NCBI GenBank assembly: GCA_963846475.1 | Contig: CAWJVZ010000003.1 | Span: 682,001 to 746,000 of the forward strand | Length of the DNA: 64,000 nucleotides | From: DASWJZ01 sp963846475 | GTDB taxonomy: Bacteria > Pseudomonadota > Alphaproteobacteria > Rhizobiales > Afifellaceae | Reading direction: 5' to 3' | Shown: positions 24,009-34,587 of the stretch, one piece after another | Layout of the letters: every line of letters begins with the position of its first letter | Numbering within the stretch: position 1 is the first letter of the stretch | Position numbers and translations under genes: made by a program | Notes under the pieces: generated by a model | Seen by the model: only the letters and a program-made list of their open reading frames with translations | What the model was told of the DNA's origin: nothing | Databases searched by the model: none

Positions 24009-27000
24009 ATGCTGAAGACGCCGCCTCTGGACGAGACCAGCCGCATCCGCCGCTTCGCCGCCGATTACGCGCCGGCCGACGAAGATCTGGTGCCGCGGCT
24101 CCTCGTCGAGACGGCGCAGGACGCGGCGACCGCGAAGCGGATCGCCGCCCGCGCGCGCCGCTACATCCAGGGCATCCGCGAGGCGCGCGGCGGCATCGGC
24201 GGCCTGGAAGACTTCATGCACGAATACAGCCTCTCCACCAAGGAGGGGCTGGCGCTGATGTCGCTTGCCGAGGCGCTGCTGCGCGTCCCCGACGCGGCGA
24301 CCCAAGACCGGCTGATCGAGGACAAGCTCGGCGCCGGCGACTGGGAGCAGGCGGCGCGGGATGCGGAGAGCTGGCTCGTCTCGGCGACCACCTGGGCGCT
24401 CGGCCTGACTGCCCGGATCGTCCATCCGCCGGAGACGCCCGAGGGCATCATCGGCCGGCTGGCGCAGCGGCTCGGGCAGCCGACGGTGCGCACCGCCGCC
24501 CGCCAGGCGATGCGCCTTCTCGGCCACCAGTTCGTGCTCGGCGAGACGATCGAAGATGCGCTGTCGCGGGCGCGCGGAACGGGCCGGGAAGGCTACCGCC
24601 ATTCCTTCGACATGCTGGGGGAGGGCGCGCGGACCGCCGCCGACGCGGAGCGCTATTTCCAATCCTATGCCCGCGCGATCGAGGCGATCGGCCGCGCCGC
24701 CGACGGGTCGCTGCCGGACCGGCCGGGCATCTCGATAAAGCTATCGGCGCTGCATCCCCGCTATGTGGCGCGCCAGCACGAGCGGGTGATGCGCGAGCTG
24801 ACGCCGCGCCTGATCGAGCTCGCCCGGGCGGCCAAGGCGCACGACCTCAACCTCACCGTCGACGCGGAGGAGGCGGAAAGGCTGGAGCTGTCGCTCGACG
24901 TTTTCGCCCGCATCCTCGCCGAGCCAGGCCTTGCCGGCTGGGACGGTTTCGGGCTGGCCGTCCAGGCCTACCAGAAGCGCGCTCTCGCCGTGATCGACTG
25001 GCTCGCCGACGCCTCTGCCGCGGCGAACCGGCGGCTGATGGTCCGCCTCGTCAAGGGCGCCTATTGGGACACCGAGATCAAGCGGGCGCAGGAGCGCGGC
25101 CTCGCCGATTTCCCGGTTTTTACGCGCAAGCCCGCGACGGACCTTTCCTACATAGCCTGTGCGCGGCGGATGCTGGCGGCGCGGCCGCGCCTCTACCCGC
25201 AATTCGCCACGCACAACGCGCTGACCGTCGCCGCCATCATCGAGATGGCCGGCGACCAAAGATTCGAGTTCCAGCGGCTGCACGGCATGGGCGAGGCGCT
25301 CTACCGGCAGGTCCACGAGCACGACGGTTTTGGCTGCCGCATCTACGCGCCCGTCGGCAGCCATAAGGAGCTGCTCGCCTATCTCGTGCGGCGGCTCCTG
25401 GAGAACGGCGCCAACTCCTCCTTCGTCAACGCCGTCAACGATGCCGACGTGCCGATCGACAGCCTCCTCGTGCCGCCCGAAGCGAGCTTTCGCAACGGGC
25501 GCTCGCCCCGCCACGCGAAGATCGCCATGCCCGCCGCTATCTTCGGCGAGCGGAAGAATTCCGCCGGCGTGGAATTCGGCAGCCGCGCGGCGCTGGAAGA
25601 GTTGGAGCGGGGCGTTGCCTCCGTGCCGCTGCCGCTCGGCGACGCGGCGCCGCTGATCGGCGGCACGCGGCGCGACGGGCCGGCGCGGAAACTTTTCAGC
25701 CCGGCGGACGAGAGCCGCGTTGTCGGCACGGTCGTGGAGGCGAGCGAGGCAGCGGCGATCGAGGCTGCACGCGCGGCGCTGGCGGGCGTCGCCGGGTGGG
25801 ATGCCGCGCGGGCAACCGAGCGCGCAGCCGCGCTGGAGCGCGCCGCCGACCTCCTGGAGGAGCGCCGCGAGTTTTTCCTGGCCCTCCTCGCCCACGAGGC
25901 CGGCAAGACGCTCGACGACGGCGTGGCGGAAATCCGCGAGGCCGCCGATTTCTGCCGCTACTACGCTGCCGAGGCGCGCCGCCTCTTCGATCGCGAGACC
26001 CTCATGCCTGGCCCGACCGGCGAGGAGAACCGCTATCGCCTGCGCGCCCGCGGCGCCTTCGTCTGCATCAGCCCGTGGAATTTTCCGCTGGCCATCTTTC
26101 TCGGCCAGGTCACCGCCGCGCTGGCCGCCGGCAATGCGGTGATCGCCAAACCCGCCGAGCAGACGCCGCTCGTCGCCTCTGAGGCGGTGCGGCTCCTGCA
26201 CGAGGCGGGCGTGCCCGCCGATGCTCTCCACTATGTGCCGGGCGACGGCAGGATCGGCGCGGCGCTGGTCAACCATCCCGGCATTGCCGGCGTCGCCTTC
26301 ACCGGCTCCACCGAGGTCGCCCAGAGGATCAACCGGGCCCTGGCGGCCAAGAACGGGCCGATCGTGCCGCTGATCGCCGAGACCGGCGGCATCAACGCCA
26401 TCGTCGCCGACGCCACCGCGCTGCCCGAGCAGGTGGCCGACGACGTCGTCACCTCCGCGTTCCGCTCGGCCGGCCAGCGCTGTTCCGCGTCGCGCCTTCT
26501 CTTTGTCCAGGCGGACGTGGCGGACGGCATGCTGAAGATGATCGCCGGCGCGGCGGCTGAGCTGGTCCTCGGCGACCCCGCCGACCCGGCGACCGACGTG
26601 GGACCGGTCATCGACCGCGACGCCAAGGCGGCGCTCGACGCGCACATCGACGAGATGCGCCGCAGGCAAAAAATCCTCTATGCCGGTGCGGCGCGCGACG
26701 GCGCGTTCGTCGCTCCGCACATCGTGGAGCTCGACCGCGCCGCGGCGCTCGACCGCGAAGTCTTCGGCCCCATCCTGCATGTCGTGCGCTGGCAGGCCGA
26801 CCGGCTCGACGACGTCGTGGAGTGGATACGCCACAGCGGCTACGGCCTGACTTTCGGCATCCACACGCGGGTCGGCGGCCGCGCCGAGCGCATCGCCCGG
26901 ACGCTGCAGGTCGGCAACGTCTATGTGAACCGCAACACGATCGGCGCCATCGTCGGCTCGCAGCCCTTTGGGGGCATGGGCCTGTCCGGCACCGGCCCGA

Positions 27001-27116
27001 AGGCCGGCGGGCCCAACTATTTGCAGCGCTTCGCGCTGGAGCAGGTGGTGTCGACCGACACGACCGCCGCCGGGGGCAATGCCAGCCTCGTCACGATTGA
27101 GGACGAGGCTGAGTGA
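24009..27116 (+). CDS. putA: Bifunctional proline dehydrogenase / glutamate-semialdehyde dehydrogenase (PutA)
   Basis: A 1035-residue PutA that oxidises proline to glutamate. The N-terminal PRODH half (residues about 80-480) has the FAD-barrel motifs SIKLSALHPRY, RLVKGAYWDTEIK and FATHNALTV. The C-terminal ALDH half (about 540-1010) has SPWNFPLAIF, the catalytic Glu in IAETGGINA and the Cys in SAGQRCSASR. No ribbon-helix-helix domain is present at the N-terminus, so it is a short (type A) PutA that does not repress its own gene. Products channel between the two sites. It is preceded by 48 bases of spacer. Confidence 0.96.
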   Translation: MLKTPPLDETSRIRRFAADYAPADEDLVPRLLVETAQDAATAKRIAARARRYIQGIREARGGIGGLEDFMHEYSLSTKEGLALMSLAEALLRVPDAATQDRLIEDKLGAGDWEQAARDAESWLVSATTWALGLTARIVHPPETPEGIIGRLAQRLGQPTVRTAARQAMRLLGHQFVLGETIEDALSRARGTGREGYRHSFDMLGEGARTAADAERYFQSYARAIEAIGRAADGSLPDRPGISIKLSALHPRYVARQHERVMRELTPRLIELARAAKAHDLNLTVDAEEAERLELSLDVFARILAEPGLAGWDGFGLAVQAYQKRALAVIDWLADASAAANRRLMVRLVKGAYWDTEIKRAQERGLADFPVFTRKPATDLSYIACARRMLAARPRLYPQFATHNALTVAAIIEMAGDQRFEFQRLHGMGEALYRQVHEHDGFGCRIYAPVGSHKELLAYLVRRLLENGANSSFVNAVNDADVPIDSLLVPPEASFRNGRSPRHAKIAMPAAIFGERKNSAGVEFGSRAALEELERGVASVPLPLGDAAPLIGGTRRDGPARKLFSPADESRVVGTVVEASEAAAIEAARAALAGVAGWDAARATERAAALERAADLLEERREFFLALLAHEAGKTLDDGVAEIREAADFCRYYAAEARRLFDRETLMPGPTGEENRYRLRARGAFVCISPWNFPLAIFLGQVTAALAAGNAVIAKPAEQTPLVASEAVRLLHEAGVPADALHYVPGDGRIGAALVNHPGIAGVAFTGSTEVAQRINRALAAKNGPIVPLIAETGGINAIVADATALPEQVADDVVTSAFRSAGQRCSASRLLFVQADVADGMLKMIAGAAAELVLGDPADPATDVGPVIDRDAKAALDAHIDEMRRRQKILYAGAARDGAFVAPHIVELDRAAALDREVFGPILHVVRWQADRLDDVVEWIRHSGYGLTFGIHTRVGGRAERIARTLQVGNVYVNRNTIGAIVGSQPFGGMGLSGTGPKAGGPNYLQRFALEQVVSTDTTAAGGNASLVTIEDEAE

Positions 27117-27345
27117 ACGCTCGGCGCTCGTTCGGAATGTTCGAGTGAAACAATCCCTATATGGTCCGGCTGCCATTCAGTTTTCCGGAAAAATCCTCGA
27201 TGCCGAACAACGTCGAACATGCGCATCCTCTAGAACGAGCAAGCGCCGAACCGATCAGAACAAGCCATCCTCGCGCGGTTTGCTCGGTCTTTTTCGGGCG
27301 ACGCACCGTCGCTGCACGCGCCGGACCGCTCCGCGATTCCAGCCT

Positions 27346-28832
27346 CTAGAGGGGTGAACGAGGAGCCTCGGCGGATCCGCCGACCAGCCTGCCGTTCCGC
27401 CGCACGCTGCCGGCGCCCGCTTCCCAGCTCAGCGTCCCATTGACGAAGACGCTCTCCACCCCGGCGGAGAATTGCTTCGGCTCGTCGTAGGTCGCCGTGT
27501 CGATGATCGTCGCGGGATCGAACACGACGAGGTCGGCGAAGGCGCCGGGCGCCAGCCTGCCGCGGCCGTCCAGGCGGAAGACCTGCGCCGGCAGGCCGGT
27601 CATCTTGTGGATCGCGGTCTCGACCGGAAACAGTTTCAGGTCGCGCGCATAGCGGCCGATCACGCGGGGAAATGTGCCCCACAGCCGCGGATGCGGATGG
27701 TCGTCATGCGGCAGGCCGTCGGAGCCGATCATGGCGAGCGGGAACGACAGAACGCGTCGCACGTCGGCCTCGTCCATCTGGAAATAGATCGCCCCGGCCG
27801 GGTCGAGCCGCCGCGCCGCTTCGGCAAGGTCGACACCCCATTCGGCGGCGATGTCGGAAAGGTCGCGGCCGGTCATCTCCGGATAAGGCGCGCGACCAGG
27901 CGATCATGATGCGGTACTCGTCGCTGACAAGATCGGCGCGGAGGTTCGTCGAGCCCGCCGTGTAGGGGTAGCAGTCGACCGCGACCTTCTGCTTGCGCGC
28001 CGCCGCCTCGATGACCGGCAGCGTTTCTTTGGTGCGCCCCCAATTGCTCGGCCCGGCGCATTTGTGATGCGAGATGACCACCGGGATTTTTGCGCGCTCG
28101 GCGGTGGACAGCGTCTCGGCGATGGAGTCGAGCACCTGGTCGCCTTCGTTGCGCATGTGGGTCGCGTAGACCCCGCCCTTCTCGGCGAAGCGGGCGGCGA
28201 CCCGCGCCACCTCGTCGGCGTCGGCCGCCGCATTGGTCGGGTAGAAGAGCCCGGTAGAGAAGCCGGTCGCGCCGTTCTCCATGGCCTCTTCGGCGTGGTC
28301 CAACATGGCGCCGATCTCGGCATCGCTCGCCTTGACGCGGATGTCCGACATGACCGCGAGCCTGAGGGCCGAATGGCCGACCAGCGCGGCGACGTTCACC
28401 CCCGGCACCGTCTCGGCGACCGCCCGGGCGTAAGCGGCAAAGCTCGGGAACTCATACGCCGCGCGAGAACCCAGGAGGTTCATCGGCGGGCGGCGGGTCG
28501 CCCGAAAAAGTCACCGGGGCGAGGCTGATGCCGCAATTGCCGGTGACGACGGTCGTCACGCCCTGGCTGATTTTCGGCAGCATATCCGGCGCGTCCAGCA
28601 CGATGCGGTCGTCGTGGGTGTGTGCGTCGATGAAGCCGGGCGACAGCGCCTTGCCGCGGAGGTCGTGCTCGGCCTGTCCGGCTCCCGGCGGGATCGTCCC
28701 CGCGGGCCCGATTGCGGCGATCCGCTCCCCGGACACGGCGAGCTCGCCGCCAACCGGCGGTGCGCCGCTGCCGTCGAACAACAGGGCGTTGCGGAAGACG
28801 TGGTCGTAGCTTCTGTTCGTCTCGTCACTCAT
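27346..28832 (-). CDS. N-acyl-D-amino-acid deacylase (D-aminoacylase family), frameshifted
   Basis: An amidohydrolase of about 490 residues. The N-terminal piece (MSDETNRSYDHVFRNAL) holds the metal site SPGFIDAHTHDD and VVTGNCGISLAPV. The middle (frame 27704-28483) has ATHMRNEGD, ISHHKCAGPSNWG and YPYTAGSTNLRADL. The end (frame 27346-27876) has MIGSDGLPHDDHPHPRLWGTF and the final barrel strand FADLVVFDP. Breaks are near 28475 and 27885. The HxH, Cys and Asp positions fit D-aminoacylase/dihydroorotase-like zinc hydrolases. It is divergent from the ABC transporter genes starting at 29003, which might import its substrate. Confidence 0.85.
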
Positions 28833-29002
28833 GAGGGGGATCGGTGCCTGGCCTTGCACGGCGGATGAAAGTCGTGGAAATTCCGTAGCATGATTTTCGC
28901 CCGAACGTCTCCGAGGTGCGGCGGCCGACGGCCAACTCCGACGAACCAAGCTTCGCCAATCGCCTTCCCGATCCGTGTCTTGCATCCGATGAGCCGCCCC
29001 GC

Positions 29003-29834
29003 ATGAACGTGCCTGGAGTGTTTCCAATGGCTGAGGCCCGTGCTGCGGCGAAGCCCAAGATGATCGTTCAGGGAGCGACGAAATTCTACCAGACCCGGAC
29101 CGGGGCCGTGCACGCGCTCGACGACGTCTCGATCGAGGTGCGCGAGGGCGAGTTCTTCTGCGTCATCGGGCCGTCGGGCTGCGGCAAGACGACGTTGCTG
29201 TGGTCGATGGCGGGCCTGCACGATCTCACGGCCGGCGAAATCCGCCTCGACGGGCAAACGATCACCGGGCCACATCCCGAGATCGCGATGATTTTTCAGG
29301 ACGCCAACCTCCTGCCATGGCGGACGCTGGAGAAGAACATCCAGCTGCCGTTCGAGCTGAAGCGGAAGAAGCCGGACACCGAGCGCATCCAGCTTCTCCT
29401 GAACCGGGTCGGCCTCACCGGCTTCGACAACAAGTATCCGCGCGAGCTCTCCGGCGGCATGCAGCAGCGCGCCTCGATCGTGCGCAGCCTCGCCGTCAAT
29501 CCCTCCGTCCTCCTCATGGACGAGCCGTTCGGCGCGCTCGACGCCTTCACCCGCGACGAGATGAACATGCTCATCCAGGAGATCTGGATGGAGACCGGCA
29601 AGACCATCGCCTTCGTCACCCACTCCATTCCGGAGGCGATCTTCCTGGCCGACCGCATCGTCGTCATGTCGGCGCGGCCGGGCCGGGTCGGCGTCGGTCT
29701 ACGACGTCGACATCCCGCGGCCGCGCTCGGTGGAGATCCAGACGCAGCCCGATTTCATCGCCCGGGTCATGGAGATCAAGACGCGCATCGATCACCAGCG
29801 CGGCAGCAAGACCGATCATTCGATGATAGCCTGA
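29003..29834 (+). CDS. ABC transporter ATP-binding protein (nitrate/sulfonate/taurine type), one frameshift
   Basis: An ATPase of about 277 residues of the SsuB/TauB class. Walker A GPSGCGKTTLL, Q-loop MIFQDANLLPW, signature LSGGMQQRASI, Walker B VLLMDEPFGALD and H-loop FVTHSIPEA are all intact. An extra G near 29692 shifts the last 45 codons (VYDVDIPRPRS, ending DHSMIA). The start may be the ATG at 29003 or the one at 29030. It drives the permease encoded 30 bases downstream and the binding protein at 30918. Confidence 0.9.
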
Positions 29835-29864
29835 ACGGCAGAGACAAGTACGGGAGAGAGAGGC

Positions 29865-30724
29865 TTGGACAGGACGCTCGGGGATACGATCCCGACCTTC
29901 AACAAGAAGCAGCCGGGCGGCGGCGAGGGCGGCGTCAGCCTATCGGGCGGCCTCGCGTCCCTGGTCGCCGGCGGCGGACGCACCCGGCTGGAGATCGCCG
30001 TGATCATTCTGGTCGCCGTCGTCATCGTCGGCGGCGCGCGAGTTCCTGCTCGGCTACCTGGAGATCCCGCAATACGTGCTGCCGAAGCCAAGCCTGATCG
30101 CTCTGGGCGCTGGTGACCGAGTTCAAGTTCATCTGGCCGCATCTCCTGATCACGCTCTACGAGCTGTTCGTCGGCTTCGCCATCGGCGGCTCGATCGGCT
30201 TCATCCTCGCCGCCGTCATCACGCAGTTCCCCTTCGTCGAGAAAATCGTCACGCCCTACATCCTTCTGCTGGTGACGACGCCGATGCTGGCGCTGGTGCC
30301 GCTGCTGATCCTGCGCTTCGGCTTCGGCAGCGAGCCGCGCATCATCGCCGTGGCGCTCGCCAGCGGACCGATGGTGATGATCAATTCGGCGACCGGTTTC
30401 CGCCGGGTCGACCTCGCCAAGATCGCGCTCGCCCGCTCGTTCGGCGCCAGCACGCTGCAGATCTTCACCAAAATCCGCATCCCGATGGCGATGCCGATGA
30501 TCATCGTCGGGCTGATGGTCGGCTCGATCTTCGGGCTGCTCACCACGATCGGCGCGGAGATGGTCGGCGGCGCCGAAGGCCTCGGCAACCGGCTCACCTA
30601 TTATTCGTCGCTGATCCGCATGCCGCAATTCTTCGCGATCATCCTGATCCTCGCGATCATCGGCATATCGATCTATGTGTTCTTCTTCTGGCTGGGGAAG
30701 AAGTGGGCGAGCTGGGAGGCATGA
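29865..30724 (+). CDS. ABC transporter permease (BPD_transp_1, SsuC-like), frameshifted
   Basis: A permease of about 285 residues. The TTG at 29865 after GGGAGAGAG starts a hydrophilic N-terminus and the first helix (LEIAVIILVAVVIVGG). Extra bases near 30037 and 30104 shift the frame, after which five further helices are intact (WPHLLITLYELFVGFAIGG and onwards to ISIYVFFFWLGKKW). The coupling loop is GASTLQIFTKIRIPMAMP (the EAA-type motif facing the ATPase). It forms the membrane channel for the NMT1-type binding protein encoded next. Confidence 0.88.
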
Positions 30725-30727
30725 GAG

Positions 30728-30805
30728 CGTAGCCCGGATGCAGCGGAGCGAAATCCGGGTCGTCCGCGGCATCCCCGCATTGCGCTTCGCTTCATCCGGG
30801 CTACG
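30728..30805. repeat. Palindromic intergenic repeat, copy 1 (GTAGCCCGGATG type)
   Basis: Begins CGTAGCCCGGATGCAGCG and ends CATCCGGGCTACG, arms that pair with each other. The centre is less conserved. It stands directly after the permease stop codon. Confidence 0.75.
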
Positions 30806-30817
30806 AGGTGGTAGAGG

Positions 30818-30887
30818 CGTAGCCCGGATGGAGCGAGCGATCCGGATCGGATGATACCGCATTGCGCTGCGCTCCATGCGGGCTACG
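30818..30887. repeat. Palindromic intergenic repeat, copy 2 (GTAGCCCGGATG type)
   Basis: A direct repeat of the preceding element 12 bases further on: begins CGTAGCCCGGATGGAGCG and ends CCATGCGGGCTACG. Together the two copies fill the gap between the permease and binding-protein genes, where they could protect or end the upstream transcript. Confidence 0.7.
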
Positions 30888-30917
30888 AGGTAGAAGGCAA
30901 ACAAGACGGGAGAGGAA

Positions 30918-32052
30918 ATGACGATGAACAAGATGATGATCGACCGGCGGCGGCTTCTGCACGTGACCGCTGCCGGCGTCGCGATCGCGGCCTTCGGCGG
31001 GCTCGGAGGCGTCCCGAGCGCTTTTGCGGCCGATACGGTCCGCTGGGTATCGCCGCGCGGCACCATCGAGGTGCTCGACGACTATCCCTATTGGGTGGCC
31101 AAGAAATACGGCTATTTCGGCGACATCGAGACGACGCTGGAGCCGGGACCGTCGGACGCGACGGCGACGGTCAAGCTCGTCGACCAGAACCAGGCCGACA
31201 TGGGCTATCCCGTCGCCCGGCGTCTTCTCGCTGGCGCTGGCGCAGGGCATCCCGCTGGTCTCGGTGTTCGAGATGGGCGGCGCCGACGTGTTCGATTTCG
31301 CCTTCCGCAAGGGCGAGGCGCCGGCCGACATCAAGGGCATCGAGGGCAAGACCATCGTGCTCGGCAGCGCCGGCTGGCAGTCGATCGCCGATCCGATGCT
31401 GAAGGCGGCGGGCGTCGACATCACCAACGGTCAAATATGTCGATGCCGGCTGGCCGACCTGGGGCACCGCCGTGATGCAGGGCCAGGGCGACACCGCGCT
31501 TTCGTGGGAGGGGCTCCGCGCCCAGTGGAAAGGCCAGGGCCTCGACTTCGACTACATCCTCGGCCGCAATTTCTCGAAGCTGCCGGCGAACAGCTTCGTC
31601 ATCCGCAAGGCGGACTTCGACGACGCGGCGAAGCGCGCCGTCTACGCCAAATATCTCAAGGGCTGGGCGGCCGGCCTCGAGTTCGGCCACCTCAATCCGC
31701 GCGCCGCGACGCAGATCGTCATGGAGCAGTTCCCCGGCCTCGTCCTCGCAGATGACGCCGGCGGTCGCGACCGAGTCGATGATGCAGCTCGCCAACGTCT
31801 ATCGCGGCCGCTGGGACGAGCGCGAGCAAGTGGGGCTTCCACATCCTCGAATCGTGGCAGCTGTTCTTCGACACCGGCCGCGAGATCGGCCAGATCACCG
31901 GCGACTTCAAGACCGAGGACGTGGTCAAGAACGACCTCGTCGACGAGGCGAACGCTTTCGACGCCGCCAAGGTGAAGGCCGATGCGGAGGGCTTCGCTCT
32001 GTCGCCGGACTACGAGGCCGTCGACGTCGAGGCGATCAGGGCGGCGCTCTAG
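30918..32052 (+). CDS. ABC transporter substrate-binding protein (NMT1/THI5-like), frameshifted
   Basis: A secreted protein of about 375 residues. The N-terminus carries a Tat-like signal (DRRRLLHVTAAGVAIAAFGG, cleavage near SAFAAD). Mature parts include DDYPYWVAKKYGYFGDIE, FSLALAQGIPLVSVFEMG and ALSWEGLRAQWKGQGLDFD, ending AIRAAL. Frame changes fall near 31217, 31434, 31750 and 31828. The NMT1-like family binds pyrimidines, sulfonates or aromatic acids; the ligand is unknown. It belongs with the ATPase and permease at 29003-30724, separated from them by the two palindromic repeats. Confidence 0.87.
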
Positions 32053-32100
32053 CCCGTTCCTGTCGGGGGCGGCGCTGCCGCCCCCGGCACAGCTTGGATT

Positions 32101-32212
32101 GTCATTCTCGGGCGGAGCGCAGCGAAGACCCGGGAACCAGCTCTTCGATGGCGAGCTCTGGGTCCTCGGCTCTCCTCTCGGGTCGAGCCCCGAGGGTTCG
32201 GCCGAGGATGAC
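32101..32212. repeat. Palindromic intergenic repeat (GTCATTCTCGG type)
   Basis: The arms GTCATTCTCGGGCGGAGCG and CCGAGGATGAC enclose internal hairpins. It is related to the elements at 11935 and 52847. It lies after the binding-protein stop and before the VOC gene. Confidence 0.6.
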
Positions 32213-32244
32213 GATCTTAGGGTGGCAACAACGGAGTGTTGGGC

Positions 32245-32587
32245 ATGCAGCAGCTCGTCTTCGACCATGTCGGCTTAAGCGACGCGCGAGCCGAAGCCCG
32301 ACGAGAACTGGATCGAGCAGAGCCGCTGCTGGGTGACCAATCCGCGCAACCATCCGGAATCGATCGAGTTCCTGCGCTACGAGCCCGACAGCTCGGTGCC
32401 CGACCTCGTCAAGAACAACCCGCATGTCGCCTTCCGCGTCGACGACATCGCGCCGCACATCAAGGGCCAGCAGATCATCATCCCGCCCTTCGTCGTCGCC
32501 GATTTCGTCGAGGCGGTGTTCATCTGGAAGCACGACACGGTGTTCGAATACATGCGCTACCTGAAGGACGGCTGGTTCAACAAGTAG
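32245..32587 (+). CDS. VOC (glyoxalase/dioxygenase-fold) family protein, frameshifted
   Basis: A small protein of about 113 residues. It begins MQQLVFDHVGL, shifts frame near 32280, then reads PESIEFLRYEPDSSVPDLV, HVAFRVDDIAPHIKGQQ and FEYMRYLKDGWFNK. The alternating beta-alpha pattern with DHVGL at the start and HVAFRVDD in the middle is the vicinal-oxygen-chelate fold, which usually binds a divalent metal through such His/Glu pairs. The substrate is unknown. It is followed after 12 bases by the TIM-barrel-like gene. Confidence 0.7.
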
Positions 32588-32599
32588 GGCGGGCAGGGG

Positions 32600-33787
32600 A
32601 TGAGCTACCGCGCGATCTACGCCTATGCCTGGGACCTTGCCGACGAAGGCGCTCGCGGAGGTCGTCGACGAGGTCGGCGCGCTCGGCCTCGACACGGTCA
32701 CGCTCGCCGGCAGCTACCATGCGGGCAAGTTCCTGCGCCCGCACGGCAGGAGCGGAAAGGTCTATTTTCCGGAGGACGGCACCGTCTATTTCCGCGCCGA
32801 TCCGGCGCGCTACGGGCGCATCAAGCCGGTCCTCAACAGCCTGATCCGCGAACGCGACATTCTGCGCGAGATCGCCGATGGCCGGCGTATCGCGGTGAAT
32901 GCCTGGCTGGTGCTCCTGCACAACACGCCGGCTCGGCGCGGCCTATCCGGACGCGACGGTGCGGAACGCCTTCGGCGATCGCTACGTCTACAGCCTCTGC
33001 CCGTCGGCGCCGGAGGCGCGCGAATATGCGGTCGCGCTCTGCAAGGACGTGACCGACAATTATCCGGTCATCGGCATCTCGCTGGAGACGCCGGGTTTCC
33101 TGCCTTACGCGCACGGCTTCCACCACGAATTCGCGCTGGTGAAGCAGAACCGCTGGCTCGATGCCTGCTCGGCCTCTGCTTCTGCGAGCATTGCACGCGG
33201 GGCGCCGAGGCGGCCGGCATCGAGACGGGCCGGCTCAAGTCGCGGCTGCGCGAGGACATCGAGGCATATCTGGCCGGCGATTTCGATCTGCCGGACGACA
33301 TGGCGGAGGCCTTCTGGCTCGCCGACGTGACGACGAACGGCCGAACTGTCAAGCATTCCTCGCCTGGCGCTGCGATGTCGTGACGTCGCTGGTCCGGGAG
33401 ATCAGGGCCGCGGTCCGCAAGGACGCGAATGTCGCGGTCATCCCCTCGGTGGCGCGGCCGACCGGCGGCGCCTGGTACGAGGGCAGCGACCTCCGCGCGC
33501 TGGCGGAAACCGCCGGGATCATCGAGGCCTGCTTCTACGAGCCGAGCGCGGCGCGTATCCGGGCCGATATCTGGGACGTGCAGCGGCGGCTGAACGGGGC
33601 GGGAAAGCTCCGCGGCATCCTGCGGCCCGGCTTCCCGGATCTGCAGAGCCGTGGCGAGGTGGTCGCCGCCGCCGAGGCGCTCCGCGACGCCGGCATCGCC
33701 GAGATCGCCTTCTACAATTACGGCCATCTGCGCCGCAGCAATCTGGCCTGGATCGCCGACGCGCTCGAGGTGCTCGGAGAGCTGAGC
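32600..33787 (+). CDS. Uncharacterised TIM-barrel-like protein with CFC-EHC cysteine motif, frameshifted
   Basis: About 395 residues assembled over several frames (breaks near 32643, 32933, 33170 and 33348). It starts MSYRAIYAYAWDLADEG and contains LDTVTLAGSYHAGKFLRPHG, YPVIGISLETPGFLPYAHGF and the cysteine cluster LLGLCFCEHCTRGAEAAGI. It ends around IAFYNYGHLRRSNLAWI. Length, alternating strands and helices, and the CxCxxC-like motif resemble uncharacterised glycoside-hydrolase-like barrels, but I cannot name a family. In this sequence no stop separates it from the following SDR, an effect I attribute to an indel. Its place among sugar dehydrogenases suggests carbohydrate catabolism. Confidence 0.6.
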
Positions 33788-34575
33788 GTGGAGTTCCAGG
33801 GCAAGGTCGTCGCGATCACCGGCGCCGCCGGCGGCATCGGCCGGGAGCTCTGCCGCCATTTCGGCGGGGAGGGCGCGACGATCGCGGCGCTCGACCGGAG
33901 CGGATCATTGACCGCGTTCGCTGAAGAACTCCGCGGCGACGGCGTCAGGGTGGAATCGGCGGTCGTCGACATCGGCGATGCGGAAGGCGTGGCATCCGCC
34001 TTTGCGAAGCTGGCGGCTGCGTTCGGTCCGGTCGACATCCTCATCAACAATGCCGGCGTGTCGCATAATCCGAGCCTGCAGCGCACCACGCCCGACGGCT
34101 GGCGCGACGACGTCAACATCAACCTGAACGGCGCCTACAATTGCGCCCACGCGGTGCTGCCCGGCCATGAAGGCGCGGCGCGGCGGCGTCATCGTCAATA
34201 TCGGCTCGGTGAACGGCCTCTCGGCGCTCGGCGACCCCGCCTACAGCGCCGGCAAGGCGGGCATGATCAGCCTGACCAAGGCGCTGGCGCTGGAATTCGG
34301 CCGCTACAACATCCGCGCCAACATCGTCTTGCCGGGCACGGTGCGCACGCCGATCTGGGACCACCGCGCCGCGCGCAACCCGGAGGTGCTGACGCAGCTG
34401 AAGCGCTGGTATCCGCTCGGCCGCATCGTCGAGCCGATCGAGGTGATGCGCGCCGTCGCGTTCCTCGCCTCCGACGCGCGCTTCGGCGATCACCGGGGCG
34501 GTGCTGCCGGTCGATTGCGGGCTGACGGCCGGCAACATCGTCATGGCGCGCGAGCTGACGCTCGAGGATTTTTGA
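33788..34575 (+). CDS. Short-chain dehydrogenase/reductase, frameshifted
   Basis: A classical SDR of about 262 residues. GTG at 33788 (VEFQGKVVAITGAAGGIG) opens the Rossmann fold; NNAGV, NIGSVNGLSAL and the catalytic YSAGK follow. The C-terminal PVDCGLTAGN is typical. Frame shifts fall near 34165 and 34488. It oxidises or reduces a hydroxyl group with NAD(P). Its immediate neighbours are two Gfo/Idh/MocA dehydrogenases, so the probable substrate is a sugar or polyol. The gene begins right where the preceding barrel protein ends and reads in the same frame, so the boundary is an estimate. Confidence 0.82.
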
Positions 34576-34587
34576 TGGCGAGGACAG

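Noticed and set aside
24741..27176. Very long open frame antisense to putA
   Set aside because: It mirrors the codon pattern of putA; high GC at third positions removes stops on the opposite strand. The translation is rich in Arg, Gly and Ala without recognisable domains.
27161..27349. 62-codon frame between putA and the D-aminoacylase gene
   Set aside because: No ribosome site, no codon bias of the genome and no recognisable sequence; the 229-base gap seems empty apart from a weak stem-loop before CTTTTT near 27287-27296.
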